From assembly GCF_005517195.1 (NCBI RefSeq), contig NZ_CP040244.1, positions 4,854,001 to 4,918,000 on the forward strand: a stretch of DNA of 64,000 nt. The letters are read 5' to 3'. Shown in pieces: positions 1 to 7,602 of the stretch. A program made the position numbers and the translations under genes. Each line of letters opens with the position of its first letter. Position 1 is the stretch's first letter. Source of the DNA: Streptomyces vilmorinianum (GTDB taxonomy: Bacteria; Actinomycetota; Actinomycetes; Streptomycetales; Streptomycetaceae). Below the pieces are notes generated by a model, which saw only the letters and a list, made by a program, of their open reading frames with translations, was not told where the DNA came from and made no database searches.

Positions 1-1
1 G

Positions 2-334
2 ATGAGCACGCGGCACACCTACCGAGTGATCGTGCGCGGTACGTTCGAGGGTCTGTCGGAGGAGAGCCGGGCCCGGCTGCTCGCCGAGGTCGACGCGCAC
101 GGGATGGCGGCGATGCGGTTCACCCCGGAGGGCTCCCTCGCGTACGACAGGACGCTGAAGCACTTCTCGTACCGGCTGGTCGTGGTCTCGGACGCGGCGG
201 ACGGCGAGGAGATGGCCGCGGCGATCGCCGAGGACCGCGTGGAGTCCGCGCTGAAGGAGCTGGGCCACGGCCACGGGGAGCTGAAGTCCTCCGTGACCGA
301 CATGGACACGATGAAGATCAACTACAGGCACTGA
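2..334 (+). CDS. Small conserved actinobacterial protein (DUF6204-like)
   Basis: This is a 110-residue soluble protein with no signal peptide or membrane segment. It resembles the small Streptomyces family I know as DUF6204, whose function is unknown. It has two alternating beta/alpha stretches, each opening with a beta strand (TYRVIVRGTF near the N-terminus, FSYRLVVVSD near residues 55-65), which suggests a ferredoxin-like fold. The ATG is at the very left edge of the window, so a longer upstream start cannot be excluded. It converges on the acetyltransferase gene downstream. The family name is from memory and unverified. Confidence 0.7.
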   Translation: MSTRHTYRVIVRGTFEGLSEESRARLLAEVDAHGMAAMRFTPEGSLAYDRTLKHFSYRLVVVSDAADGEEMAAAIAEDRVESALKELGHGHGELKSSVTDMDTMKINYRH

Positions 335-356
335 GCCCGCGCGCCGCCGGTGTGGG

Positions 357-908
357 TCAGGGAGCGGGCTCGGGTGCGGTGATCGCCCACCGCTCGTGGT
401 CGCGCCAGGCGCCGTCGATGAAGAGCATGGCGGGCGAGAACCCTTCGAGCCGGAAGCCGGCCCGGCGGACGAGGGCGCGGGAGGCGGCGTTGCCCGGCTG
501 GATGTCGGCTTCGAGGCGGTGCAGCCCCAAGGGCCCGAAGGCGTACGGGAGGAGAAGGCCCAGCGCCTCGGTGAGCAGGCCGCGCCCGGCGGCGTGCGCG
601 AAGGCGCCGTAGCCGAGGGCTCCGCTGAGGAAGGCGCCGCGGACGATGTTGTTGATGTTGACGAACCCGGCGATCCGCCCCTGCTCGGCCCGCTCGCACA
701 CGAGGAACCCGGCCTTGGCCGGGTCGTCGGTCATCGACCGCGCGTAGGCCGCGTACGTGTCGAGGTGGTCGGGCGGGAAGAGCCAGGGGCGGTGCAGCTC
801 ACGGCTCTCCCGCGCCCGGGCGGTGAACTCCTCGGCGTCGTCGAGGGAGTAGTGCCGCAGGCCGACGCGGGGGCCGGCGGTGAGGTACGGGCCGAGATCG
901 TCGGGCAT
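357..908 (-). CDS. GNAT-family N-acetyltransferase (RimJ/RimL type)
   Basis: This 183-residue protein has the layout of RimJ/RimL-type acetyl-CoA-dependent N-acetyltransferases. It starts with an R-x-LRHYSLDDAEEF entry strand and has a central strand, GRIAGFVNINNIV. The acetyl-CoA loop is in the A-GRGLLTEAL stretch near residue 110. The C-terminal LHRLEADIQPGNAASRALVRRAGF signature is typical of the family. The substrate cannot be predicted. It reads away from the small acidic protein gene that starts at 1033. Confidence 0.88.
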   Translation of the reverse strand: MPDDLGPYLTAGPRVGLRHYSLDDAEEFTARARESRELHRPWLFPPDHLDTYAAYARSMTDDPAKAGFLVCERAEQGRIAGFVNINNIVRGAFLSGALGYGAFAHAAGRGLLTEALGLLLPYAFGPLGLHRLEADIQPGNAASRALVRRAGFRLEGFSPAMLFIDGAWRDHERWAITAPEPAP

Positions 909-1032
909 GGTCCCAGACTAGCCAGTGCTCCAGGAGGACTTTGGTCTCGCCCTGCCACGGCGTGAAGGCATCGGCCCACGGGTAGACGCAACAGTGGTGA
1001 CGGTGTGTGGTCGGTCCACGGGAGGGGCGGTC

Positions 1033-1344
1033 ATGGCGGACGAGTCGAACTGGGACGACTACCAGGGGGAGTCGGGCTCCACGGACGACGAGAGCGGTGT
1101 CTCGCTCTCCGGGGAGGTCTACGTCCGGGAGAGCCGGACCATCGAGGGCGGCACCAGCACCGAACGCCAGGAGGCCGGTGGCTCGTTGACGGTCGACTAC
1201 CCCGACTCCTGGGGTCCCGCCGATGACGACGACAGCAGCGTCACCGTCAGCGGCGAGATCCACCACGAGAATGCGACCACCATCGAGGACGGCACCGTGA
1301 CGGACACCTCGTCCTGGGGCGGCGACGCCTCGCTGGACTACTGA
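1033..1344 (+). CDS. Small acidic protein with an internal duplication, unknown function
   Basis: This 103-residue, strongly acidic protein was not recognised. I placed the start at the ATG at 1033 because a GGAGGGG ribosome site lies just before it; an in-frame extension to 925 lacks such support. The protein is two imperfect copies of one module. Each has V-S/T-L/V-SGE followed by a T-I-E-GG/DG segment and an S-L-T/D-x-DY ending, at roughly residues 20-55 and 65-103. Asp, Glu, Ser and Thr dominate, with no cysteine, signal peptide or membrane segment. It overlaps the convergent GTPase gene by 7 bp, tail to tail. Confidence 0.75.
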   Translation: MADESNWDDYQGESGSTDDESGVSLSGEVYVRESRTIEGGTSTERQEAGGSLTVDYPDSWGPADDDDSSVTVSGEIHHENATTIEDGTVTDTSSWGGDASLDY

Positions 1345-3287
1345 CCCCCGAGGCCACCGAGGCTGTCAAGACGGCCGCGCCACTCGGCGAGCTGCGCGCG
1401 GGCCGCCTTGATGCCGTCGCGCTGGGCGGTCAGGTCGCGGACCGACGTCTGGGGGAGTTTGTCGACGGCCTTCCTCTGGAAACCGGTCAGCAGCGAGCCG
1501 GTTTCCCTCCGGGCCCGCTCCACCATCCGCGTGCGGACCTGCAGCCAGACGGGTGCGCAGCCGGTGTCCGGATCCGGGGAGAGCGCCTTCTCGATCTCCT
1601 TCCGCGTCCTGCCCATCGCCCGCAGTGTGTGGCCGAGATGGCCGCCGCCGAGATAGTGCTGGCCGATGAGGGCTATCCACACCGTCGGCAGCAGGGCGGC
1701 GACCAGCCCCCCGAACCCGTCGTTGGCCAGATCCTCGAACTCGTCGCCCGACGACTGGTAGTGGTAGCTCCCGACCGTGAACGAGACGGAGCTGTCGGCA
1801 TGTCCGGGGTTCCCGGTGGCCCCGAGCGGAATCCGCGTGTCGTACTCGACGACGGCGGCCTCGGTGACCGCCCGCAGCTCCGCGCCCAGCCGCTCGAACG
1901 CCGCTTCGGCCTCGGCGGCCAGACCGGTCGCCGCCCGGGTCAGCAGCCCCTCGATCTCGTCGTTGAGCTTCTTCGCCTCCGCCTTCGGAAGCGTGAGGCC
2001 GGTGGTGATCCGGGACCTGATGCGATCGAGGTCGGCGCGGAGCGTGGCGGCGGTACGGAGCACGGTCGGTTCGATCTCGGCCCAGTCCGCCGCGCGGGAG
2101 GCCGCCTCCACCTCCCCCAGCCGCTTTCTCGTCGAGGCGGTCAGCTCCCGGGCGAGCGCGGCCGCCTCGCTCCGCGGGACCTTGCCGTCGAGGGAGCGAT
2201 CGATACTCCGTGCCCGGTCGGCCAGCGCGGTGTCGAGCAGCGGAAGGGCGTACCGGGCGGCGGAGGCGGCGGTCGAGGCGACATTGCGCCGTACCCGGTC
2301 GGCCACCTCGGCGCGGAACGCCTTCCACTGCTCCTCCTCCTGCCTCGGGCCCGCGGCAGGCGCCGCCGCCGCACTGGCGGCCGGCAGGAAGGACGGCAGG
2401 TGCAGGGCGTGGATTCCGGCCCGCGCGAGGCCGAGCGTGCCGTCCGCGTCGGCGGGCAGCAGATACTCCGCGACGCTCCGTCGCCGCATGGTGAGGTGGT
2501 CCGCCAACCGCTCGGACGGGGGTGGCGCGACCTCGTTGAACACGATCGCGGCGACCTTCACCTCGTACGGGCTCTCGGCGAGTTCCCGTACGACGTCCGC
2601 CAGGGCGGCGATGCTGACCCTGCCGAAGCTGACGAGTACGGCGGTGAACGCGCTGCCCGCGAGGTCCTCGGCCGTCCGGGCGGTGACCTCCCGGGAGACG
2701 CTGTTGGCACCCGGCAGGTCGACCAGGCGCAGGCCCCCGCTGAGCAGGTCGGACCGCAGCCGGACCTCGCCGCGCAGCACGCGCCGGGTGTTCTCGGGGT
2801 TGTGCTCCTGGAGCAGCCAGCCGTCGAACCCCGCTCGGTCCGTCGGGTCGGCCCGCGGCGGGCCGCCGGGCTCCTCGGACGCGCGGAACACGGTGAAGCC
2901 CGGCGCGGCGCCCTCACCGTGCAGGATGTGGACCGGGGCGACGGTGCCGGGCAGGAAGGCGGAGGTGGGGGTGACATCGGCTTCGGCGAGCGCGCTGATG
3001 AGGGTGGACTTGCCCGCGCCCTCGGGGCCCACCACCACGAGGTGGCTGCGCTCGGCGGCTCGACGGACGGCGGCAAGGGCGTCCCGTACGGCTGGGGCGA
3101 GGGAGGGCAGGAGACCCTGGTGGCGCTGGAGGACGTCGAGGAGTTCGGTGACGGGGGGAGCCACGGTCGGGTCACCGCCGGGACTGGTACCGCCCTCGCC
3201 CGAGCCCCCCATCCGGTTGCCCCCCATCCGGTTGCCGCCCATCCGGTTGCCGCCCATCCGGTCGCCGCCCATCCGGTCGTCAGTCAT
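1338..3287 (-). CDS. Dynamin-like large GTPase with RMGGN-repeat N-terminus
   Basis: This 649-residue protein is predicted to be a dynamin-superfamily GTPase. The P-loop GPEGAGKS is at residues 87-94 and the G3 motif DLPGANS at 190-196. Long helical stretches follow at about 330-480. A hydrophobic patch around residues 540-560 (VAALLPTVWIALIG) could insert in membrane. The N-terminus carries five tandem RMGGN/D pentapeptides. I chose the ATG at 3287 because GGAGTGCTCC precedes it and it overlaps the stop of the upstream partner gene by 8 bp. This indicates a translationally coupled two-gene unit. Bacterial dynamins usually remodel membranes; any specific role here is inference. Confidence 0.85.
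   Translation of the reverse strand: MTDDRMGGDRMGGNRMGGNRMGGNRMGGSGEGGTSPGGDPTVAPPVTELLDVLQRHQGLLPSLAPAVRDALAAVRRAAERSHLVVVGPEGAGKSTLISALAEADVTPTSAFLPGTVAPVHILHGEGAAPGFTVFRASEEPGGPPRADPTDRAGFDGWLLQEHNPENTRRVLRGEVRLRSDLLSGGLRLVDLPGANSVSREVTARTAEDLAGSAFTAVLVSFGRVSIAALADVVRELAESPYEVKVAAIVFNEVAPPPSERLADHLTMRRRSVAEYLLPADADGTLGLARAGIHALHLPSFLPAASAAAAPAAGPRQEEEQWKAFRAEVADRVRRNVASTAASAARYALPLLDTALADRARSIDRSLDGKVPRSEAAALARELTASTRKRLGEVEAASRAADWAEIEPTVLRTAATLRADLDRIRSRITTGLTLPKAEAKKLNDEIEGLLTRAATGLAAEAEAAFERLGAELRAVTEAAVVEYDTRIPLGATGNPGHADSSVSFTVGSYHYQSSGDEFEDLANDGFGGLVAALLPTVWIALIGQHYLGGGHLGHTLRAMGRTRKEIEKALSPDPDTGCAPVWLQVRTRMVERARRETGSLLTGFQRKAVDKLPQTSVRDLTAQRDGIKAARAQLAEWRGRLDSLGGLGGQ
3208..3282. 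repeat. 15-bp tandem repeat encoding RMGGN/RMGGD
   Basis: Five consecutive 15-bp units of the form CCCATCCGGTTGCCG encode the Met-Gly-Gly-rich N-terminus of the dynamin-like GTPase. The last two units carry GTCG instead of GTTG, changing Asn to Asp. The near identity of the units points to recent slippage expansion, so copy number may vary among strains. Confidence 0.9.
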
Positions 3288-4533
3288 GGAGCACTCCCGC
3301 CATCTCGTCGAGGTCCTGCCGCGAGGCGCTGTCCGTGGCACCCGGAACGGCCGGCACCGCCGGGACGGCCGTGGCCGCCTCCGACAGGGCCTGGCGGAAA
3401 GCGGTGCGGTAGAGGGAGTCGGCCGCGGCGAGGGGTTCGGCCGCGTCGGCGACCGGGGGGAAGGGCGGGCCGGTGACGGCGTAGTCAGGGTGGGTCAGGA
3501 TGGCCAGCGAGTGCCGCAGCGAGGCGACCGCCGCCTCGCCCTGCCTCCGCCTCGCCTGCCGGGTGGCGACCGTGAGCAGGTGGAAGGCCGGGTCGGCGAC
3601 CTGCCAGAGCGGGATGCCGAGGTCGGGCTCCCAGTCGGCCAGGGCACCGGCGCCGAGTGCGGCGGCGGCCTCGTCCAGGCGCTGCCGGTAGCGGGCGGAG
3701 TTGCCCAGGTAGTACGCGTCCACGGCGGCGGTCACCACGGCGGTCGCGGCCCGGGCGGCGATCTCGATGTCGACCCGTACCCGTTCCGTGTCGTCCGTGG
3801 GGACGGCCAGCCGGTGGCTGGCGGGCACCGAGGCGTTGAGTTCCGCGACGGCCTCCGGCGTCCAGCGGTCGGGGCGTGCGATGCGGTGCCGGTAGATGCT
3901 GCGCAGCCCCTCCGCCGGCGACTCGGCGCCCGCTCGCAGATGGCAGCCGCCGAGGCTGATGTCGAGGGTGTCGCGGAAGTAGCGCACCTGCACGACGAGG
4001 GTGGGTATGCCGTACAGGTCGTTCCAGTAGAAGGCGGCGTGCGGCCAGGCCAACGTCCGTAGCGAGTCCTGGAGTTCGATCAGCCCGTCGGCGGCGAGCC
4101 GGCGCCTGAGCGCGTCGATCACCGAGGCGCGCAGTCCCGCCCAGTGGCCCTCCGGGGAGCCGTGGAAGGTCGGCAGCAGGACGACCAGCGGGAGCGTCGT
4201 GAGGTCGGAGGAGAGCAGCCGCAGGCTCTCCCGGAGATGGCCGGGACCTTCCTCGACGGGGTAGCTGTCGATGAGCCTGCGGTTGCGGAGTGCCGCCAGA
4301 TCGGTGTCGCGGCGCAGGCGGCTCTCCAGCTCGGCGATCCGGGTCAGGCGTTTGTGGCGGACGGCCTCCAGCTGGAGCTCGCGACCGAACCGGGCCTCTG
4401 CCTGGACCTTCTCGAAGTCCTGGCGCGAGGCCCTGGCCTGCTCCTCCGCCTTGAGTTGGCGATGAGTGTTGATGAGAGAGGCGGCGGCCTGTGCGGCTGC
4501 CCCCACGCCCAAGGAAACAGCTGGATACTCCAC
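3280..4533 (-). CDS. Coiled-coil partner protein of the dynamin-like GTPase, unknown function
   Basis: This protein of about 417 residues was not recognised. The N-terminal third begins with a small hydrophobic Ala-rich helix (AAAQAAASLIN) and continues as a charged helical coiled coil rich in Arg, Gln and Glu (to about residue 100). A mixed alpha/beta region follows. The C-terminus contains a low-complexity TAVPAVPAVPG segment. I favour the GTG at 4533 because AAGGGGGAG sits directly before it; an in-frame ATG at 4605 with a weaker site would add 24 residues. The stop overlaps the GTPase start, so the two proteins are likely made together and may interact. Confidence 0.7.
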   Translation of the reverse strand: MEYPAVSLGVGAAAQAAASLINTHRQLKAEEQARASRQDFEKVQAEARFGRELQLEAVRHKRLTRIAELESRLRRDTDLAALRNRRLIDSYPVEEGPGHLRESLRLLSSDLTTLPLVVLLPTFHGSPEGHWAGLRASVIDALRRRLAADGLIELQDSLRTLAWPHAAFYWNDLYGIPTLVVQVRYFRDTLDISLGGCHLRAGAESPAEGLRSIYRHRIARPDRWTPEAVAELNASVPASHRLAVPTDDTERVRVDIEIAARAATAVVTAAVDAYYLGNSARYRQRLDEAAAALGAGALADWEPDLGIPLWQVADPAFHLLTVATRQARRRQGEAAVASLRHSLAILTHPDYAVTGPPFPPVADAAEPLAAADSLYRTAFRQALSEAATAVPAVPAVPGATDSASRQDLDEMAGVLHD

Positions 4534-4674
4534 GATCTCCCCCTTGAGCCCCCTGAGCGCCTTGGCCCCCTTGAACCATGCGGTGCGCCCGGTCCGTCGC
4601 CGCATTCCTGTCCCGCTGCGGCCGTGTTATGCCGCCGGCGCCGACGACGCCGAGCACGCGCCCGCCGCTGTCAT

Positions 4675-5043
4675 TCAGCGGCGGGCCGAGCGGACCCTCG
4701 ACGGGCAGGTCTCGCCCCTCTTCACCACGCCGATCAGTACGGTCGCACGGCCGTCGAGCTCCACGCCCTGCGCCGGGTACTGCGTGCACACCTTCCAGTT
4801 CGGCGGCCACAGCACCCGCCGGTCGCGCCCGCCGGCGTCGTGGACGTCGACGCGGGTGCGGTGGTCGAGCGTGGTGAAGACCCGCCACAGGCCCTTGCCC
4901 AGGAAGCCGGGCATCGGCGCGGAGTCCTCCTCCGCCGCCACCGCCTCGCCCGAGGTGACGGCCGCCGCCGCTATCGCCAGGACCGCCCCCGCCCCGATGG
5001 CGCCGAGCAGGGCCGTCGCGCTCGGTGTCTCCCTGCGGCTCAT
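4675..5043 (-). CDS. Small exported PASTA-like protein
   Basis: This 122-residue protein has an N-terminal hydrophobic helix (ATALLGAIGAGAVLAIAAAAV, about residues 9-30) that should act as signal peptide or membrane anchor. A short domain follows, ending NWKVCTQYP-x-G-VEL-x-G-ATVLIGVVKRGETCP. That pattern resembles a PASTA-like fold with two cysteines likely to form a disulfide. The start at 5043 is supported by GGAGAGG upstream; the frame extends to 5112 without such support. It lies upstream of the coiled-coil/GTPase pair on the same strand, 140 bp away, so co-transcription is uncertain. Confidence 0.65.
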   Translation of the reverse strand: MSRRETPSATALLGAIGAGAVLAIAAAAVTSGEAVAAEEDSAPMPGFLGKGLWRVFTTLDHRTRVDVHDAGGRDRRVLWPPNWKVCTQYPAQGVELDGRATVLIGVVKRGETCPSRVRSARR

Positions 5044-5167
5044 GGCCCGGTCCTCTCCTCCGTCGTACACGGACGCCCCCGTGGGACCAGGATGGAGGGA
5101 TCCGGTCCGCACGGGGGCGTGGGAAGGGCCGTACGGGTGAGGGTGCGGCCTCGCCCGGCGGGCCGGG

Positions 5168-6598
5168 TCAGTGGTGGGCGAGCACCAGCCGCGGCTCGTC
5201 GGCCGCCGGCTCCTCGGCCGGGTCGGGGCGCTGGATGAGCAGCGCGGTGACGACGCCGATGCCGAGCAGGGCGAGCGCCGTGTACATCGCGTGCTGGTAG
5301 CCGGCCTCGGTCGGGCCGCCCGCGTCGCTGCCCGCGGTGATCATCGCGGAGGCCAGGGCGATGCCGAGCGAGGCCCCGATGCCGAAGCAGGCGCCGTTGA
5401 GGCCGGAGAGCGAACCGGGCTTGTCCTTCGGGGCGGTGGTGACGGCGAGGCCGTTGAGGCCGGTCAGCATGAAGCCGCCGTACGTGACGCCGAGCGCGGC
5501 GAGCGAGGCGACCAGGATCCACTCGCTCCGCAGGAAGAGAGTGGCGAAGAGGAAGATCGCGAAGTTGGCGACCGCGCCGGTGACGACGATCCTGCGCCAG
5601 CCGATCTTCGGGCCGAGGCGCCCGGTCAGCGGGGCCGAGATCACGCCGATCAGCTGGATCGGGGTGAGGAAGAGCACGGCGGCGGTCACGGCTGACAGAC
5701 CCAGGCCGACCCGCGCGTCCTGCGAGAAGAGCGGGATCGTGAGCGCGATGGCACCGAAGGCGCCGCCCAGGGTGCAGATCGTGGTGAGCAGCAGCGGCCA
5801 GGCGCGTCGCGAGGCGAGGACGTCGATGTCGATGACCGGGTTGGCGGCGCTCTTCTGCGAGACGACGAAGAAGACGAGGGAGGCGAGTCCGCCGAGCAGG
5901 AAGCCGAGGGTGAGGACGGAGGTCCAGCCCCAGGCGGCGCCCTGGGCGAGACCGACGAGGATGCCGGTGAGGCCGAGCGCGAGGGCGGCGATGCCCCGGG
6001 AGTCGAAGCGGCCCTCGGTCGCGGTGGCCGGGACGTCGGGGACGTACTTCCGTACGCCGATCAGGCCGGCGACGGCGATCAGGGTGGAGCAGACGAAGAT
6101 GCCGCGGAAGCCGATGGTGTCGGCGATCTGGCCGCCGGCGATGGCGTCGACACCCGCGAGGCCGCCGTTGACGGCGGTGATGATCCCGGCGGCCTTGCCG
6201 AAGCCGGCCGGGGTCAGCAGCTGGTTGAGGGTGAGGAAGGCGAGGGTGAACATCGCGGCCGAGATGCCCTGGAGGACGCGGCCCGCGATGAAGATCTCGA
6301 TGTTCGGCGCGAAGACGCAGAGCAGGTTTCCGGCGATCAGCACGAACGCGCAGACGATCATCATCGGCTTGCGGCCGCGCTGGTCGCTCAGGCGGGCGAG
6401 GGTGACCTGGCCGATGGCCGCCATCAGGAAGAACAGCGTCTGGGAGAGGCCGGCGGCGGCCGTGGTGGTGCCCAGGCGTTCGATGACATCCGGCAGTGCG
6501 GGGCTGAGCATCGTGGCGTTGATCTGGTACCCGAGAACGGCGAGCACCATCGCCAGGAGCATGGGCCCACGGCCCTTGAGGTCGGATGTTGCTGACAT
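5168..6598 (-). CDS. MFS transporter, possibly nucleoside- or drug-related
   Basis: This 476-residue integral membrane protein belongs to the major facilitator superfamily. It has about 12-14 hydrophobic helices and the loop 2-3 signature LARLSDQRGRKPMM near residue 65. Motif C-like glycines occur in the fifth helix region. The start at 6598 is supported by AAGGGG upstream. The family alone cannot give the substrate. However, its promoter region carries the same palindrome as the divergent GntR gene and adenosine deaminase, so a nucleoside or purine substrate is a reasonable guess. Confidence 0.85.
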   Translation of the reverse strand: MSATSDLKGRGPMLLAMVLAVLGYQINATMLSPALPDVIERLGTTTAAAGLSQTLFFLMAAIGQVTLARLSDQRGRKPMMIVCAFVLIAGNLLCVFAPNIEIFIAGRVLQGISAAMFTLAFLTLNQLLTPAGFGKAAGIITAVNGGLAGVDAIAGGQIADTIGFRGIFVCSTLIAVAGLIGVRKYVPDVPATATEGRFDSRGIAALALGLTGILVGLAQGAAWGWTSVLTLGFLLGGLASLVFFVVSQKSAANPVIDIDVLASRRAWPLLLTTICTLGGAFGAIALTIPLFSQDARVGLGLSAVTAAVLFLTPIQLIGVISAPLTGRLGPKIGWRRIVVTGAVANFAIFLFATLFLRSEWILVASLAALGVTYGGFMLTGLNGLAVTTAPKDKPGSLSGLNGACFGIGASLGIALASAMITAGSDAGGPTEAGYQHAMYTALALLGIGVVTALLIQRPDPAEEPAADEPRLVLAHH

Positions 6599-6649
6599 GG
6601 GGGCCCCTTTGCCTTGAATGTCACGTGATGACGCACGCCGCACGGCAAA

Positions 6650-6662
6650 CTTGTCTGACAAG
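6650..6662. promoter_or_regulatory. Candidate GntR operator 1 (MFS promoter)
   Basis: CTTGTC-T-GACAAG is a perfect inverted repeat with one central base, about 50 bp before the MFS start. Its inner 11 bases, TTGTCTGACAA, fit the TNGTNNNACNA rule known for FadR-type GntR operators. The same sequence recurs at the adenosine deaminase start. Confidence 0.7.
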
Positions 6663-6710
6663 CGCGCGCAGAACAGAGTGAGTTCTACGCGCGTCACACG
6701 TCAAGTCCCT

Positions 6711-6739
6711 TTGACCTGTGATCACGGATACCGTTCACT
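6711..6739 (+). promoter_or_regulatory. Candidate promoter of the GntR gene
   Basis: TTGACC at 6711-6716 and TTCACT at 6734-6739 are separated by 17 bases, a good fit to the main vegetative consensus. The -10 overlaps the left arm of operator 2, consistent with autorepression. Confidence 0.5.
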
Positions 6740-6751
6740 TGCCGACAAGTG
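6736..6751. promoter_or_regulatory. Candidate GntR operator 2 (autoregulation)
   Basis: CACTTGCCGACAAGTG has arms CACTTG/CAAGTG and matches half-sites ACTTGtC/GACAAGt of operators 1 and 3, but with no central base. It ends 16 bases before the GTG start of the regulator gene and next to its ribosome site. Confidence 0.6.
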
Positions 6752-6767
6752 AGGCCGAGGAGGGGCA

Positions 6768-7517
6768 GTGGCAGTCAGCGGACAGCAGAGGCGACCGGTC
6801 GTGGTGCTCTACGAGCGGATCGCGGACGCCATCCACGACGGCACCTATCCCCCGGGCTCCACCCTCCCCTCCGAGCCGAAGCTCGCCGGCGAGCTGGGCG
6901 TGAGCCGGCCCGCCCTGCGCGAGGCCCTGCTGCTGCTCCAGGAGGACGGGCTGCTCTCGGTACGGCGCGGGGTGGGCCGCACGGTCAACGACCACCCGCC
7001 GCGACGCGGCTTCGAGCACATCCAGCCCCTGGAGGAGCTGATCGGCGCGGGCGCGCCGCTGCGCGTACGGGCGCTGCTTCGGGCCGTCGAGGAGCCCACC
7101 GACTTCACCACGCAGCACCTGCTGGCCCCGGCCAGGGCGGAGCTGCGGTTCTGGGAGTCGCTGCTGGCCGGAGAGGGTGCGGCGGCTGCGCTCAGCCAGG
7201 AATGGGCGGCGGCCGACGACGTACTGGAGCGGGCGCACCCGGCCTTCGCCGAGGCGCTGCGCACGGAGTCGGCGCCGGAGCGGACCTCGATGCTGGCGGT
7301 GCTCGCCGCCGCCTCGCGCGGGGTGCCGCTGGGCGCGCACAGCAGCGTCACCGCGACCCTGCTCGGCCAGCGCCGCGGCGATCAGCTCGGCCGCCCCGCC
7401 GACACCCCGGCGGTGCTGGTCACCCAGGTCGTACGGGTCGGGGACACCCCGGTCCTCGCGGCCAAGCACATGCTGCCGACGGGCGCCCCGGCGCTCCCCG
7501 TACTCCAGTCGAACTGA
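6768..7517 (+). CDS. GntR-family transcriptional regulator (UTRA/HutC-like)
   Basis: This 249-residue regulator has an N-terminal winged helix-turn-helix at about residues 10-75. It contains YERIADAIHDGTYPPGSTLPSEPKLAGELGVSRPALREAL, which is diagnostic of the GntR superfamily. The C-terminal two thirds look like a small-molecule-binding UTRA-like domain rather than FCD. The GTG start follows GAGGAGGGG. Palindromic sites at the MFS promoter, its own promoter and the adenosine deaminase start suggest that it controls all three genes. The effector is unknown; a purine nucleoside is a testable guess. Confidence 0.85.
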   Translation: MAVSGQQRRPVVVLYERIADAIHDGTYPPGSTLPSEPKLAGELGVSRPALREALLLLQEDGLLSVRRGVGRTVNDHPPRRGFEHIQPLEELIGAGAPLRVRALLRAVEEPTDFTTQHLLAPARAELRFWESLLAGEGAAAALSQEWAAADDVLERAHPAFAEALRTESAPERTSMLAVLAAASRGVPLGAHSSVTATLLGQRRGDQLGRPADTPAVLVTQVVRVGDTPVLAAKHMLPTGAPALPVLQSN

Positions 7518-7571
7518 GCGGGCGCACCGGGCGGGCGACCGGCGTCACAGCACCCGGCCCCGGTCGTGGCG

Positions 7572-7602
7572 TACACTTCCGCGCCATGCACTTGTCTGAC
7601 AA
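7572..7602 (+). promoter_or_regulatory. Leaderless add promoter with GntR operator 3
   Basis: TACACT at 7572-7577 is a plausible -10, placing the transcript start at or next to the ATG at 7586. There is no ribosome site, so the message is probably leaderless. ACTTGTCTGACAA at 7590-7602, the same core as operator 1, lies inside the first codons, where a bound repressor would block escape of polymerase. Confidence 0.55.

Noticed and set aside
3208..3282. Regular repeats considered as a CRISPR-like or regulatory array
   Set aside because: The units are contiguous without spacers, are 15 bp, keep the reading frame and encode a peptide repeat.
1629..4062. Long open frames on the plus strand across the GTPase and partner genes
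   Set aside because: They are antisense shadows produced by high GC3; translations are Arg/Gly/Pro-rich with no motifs, while the minus strand shows clear GTPase motifs.
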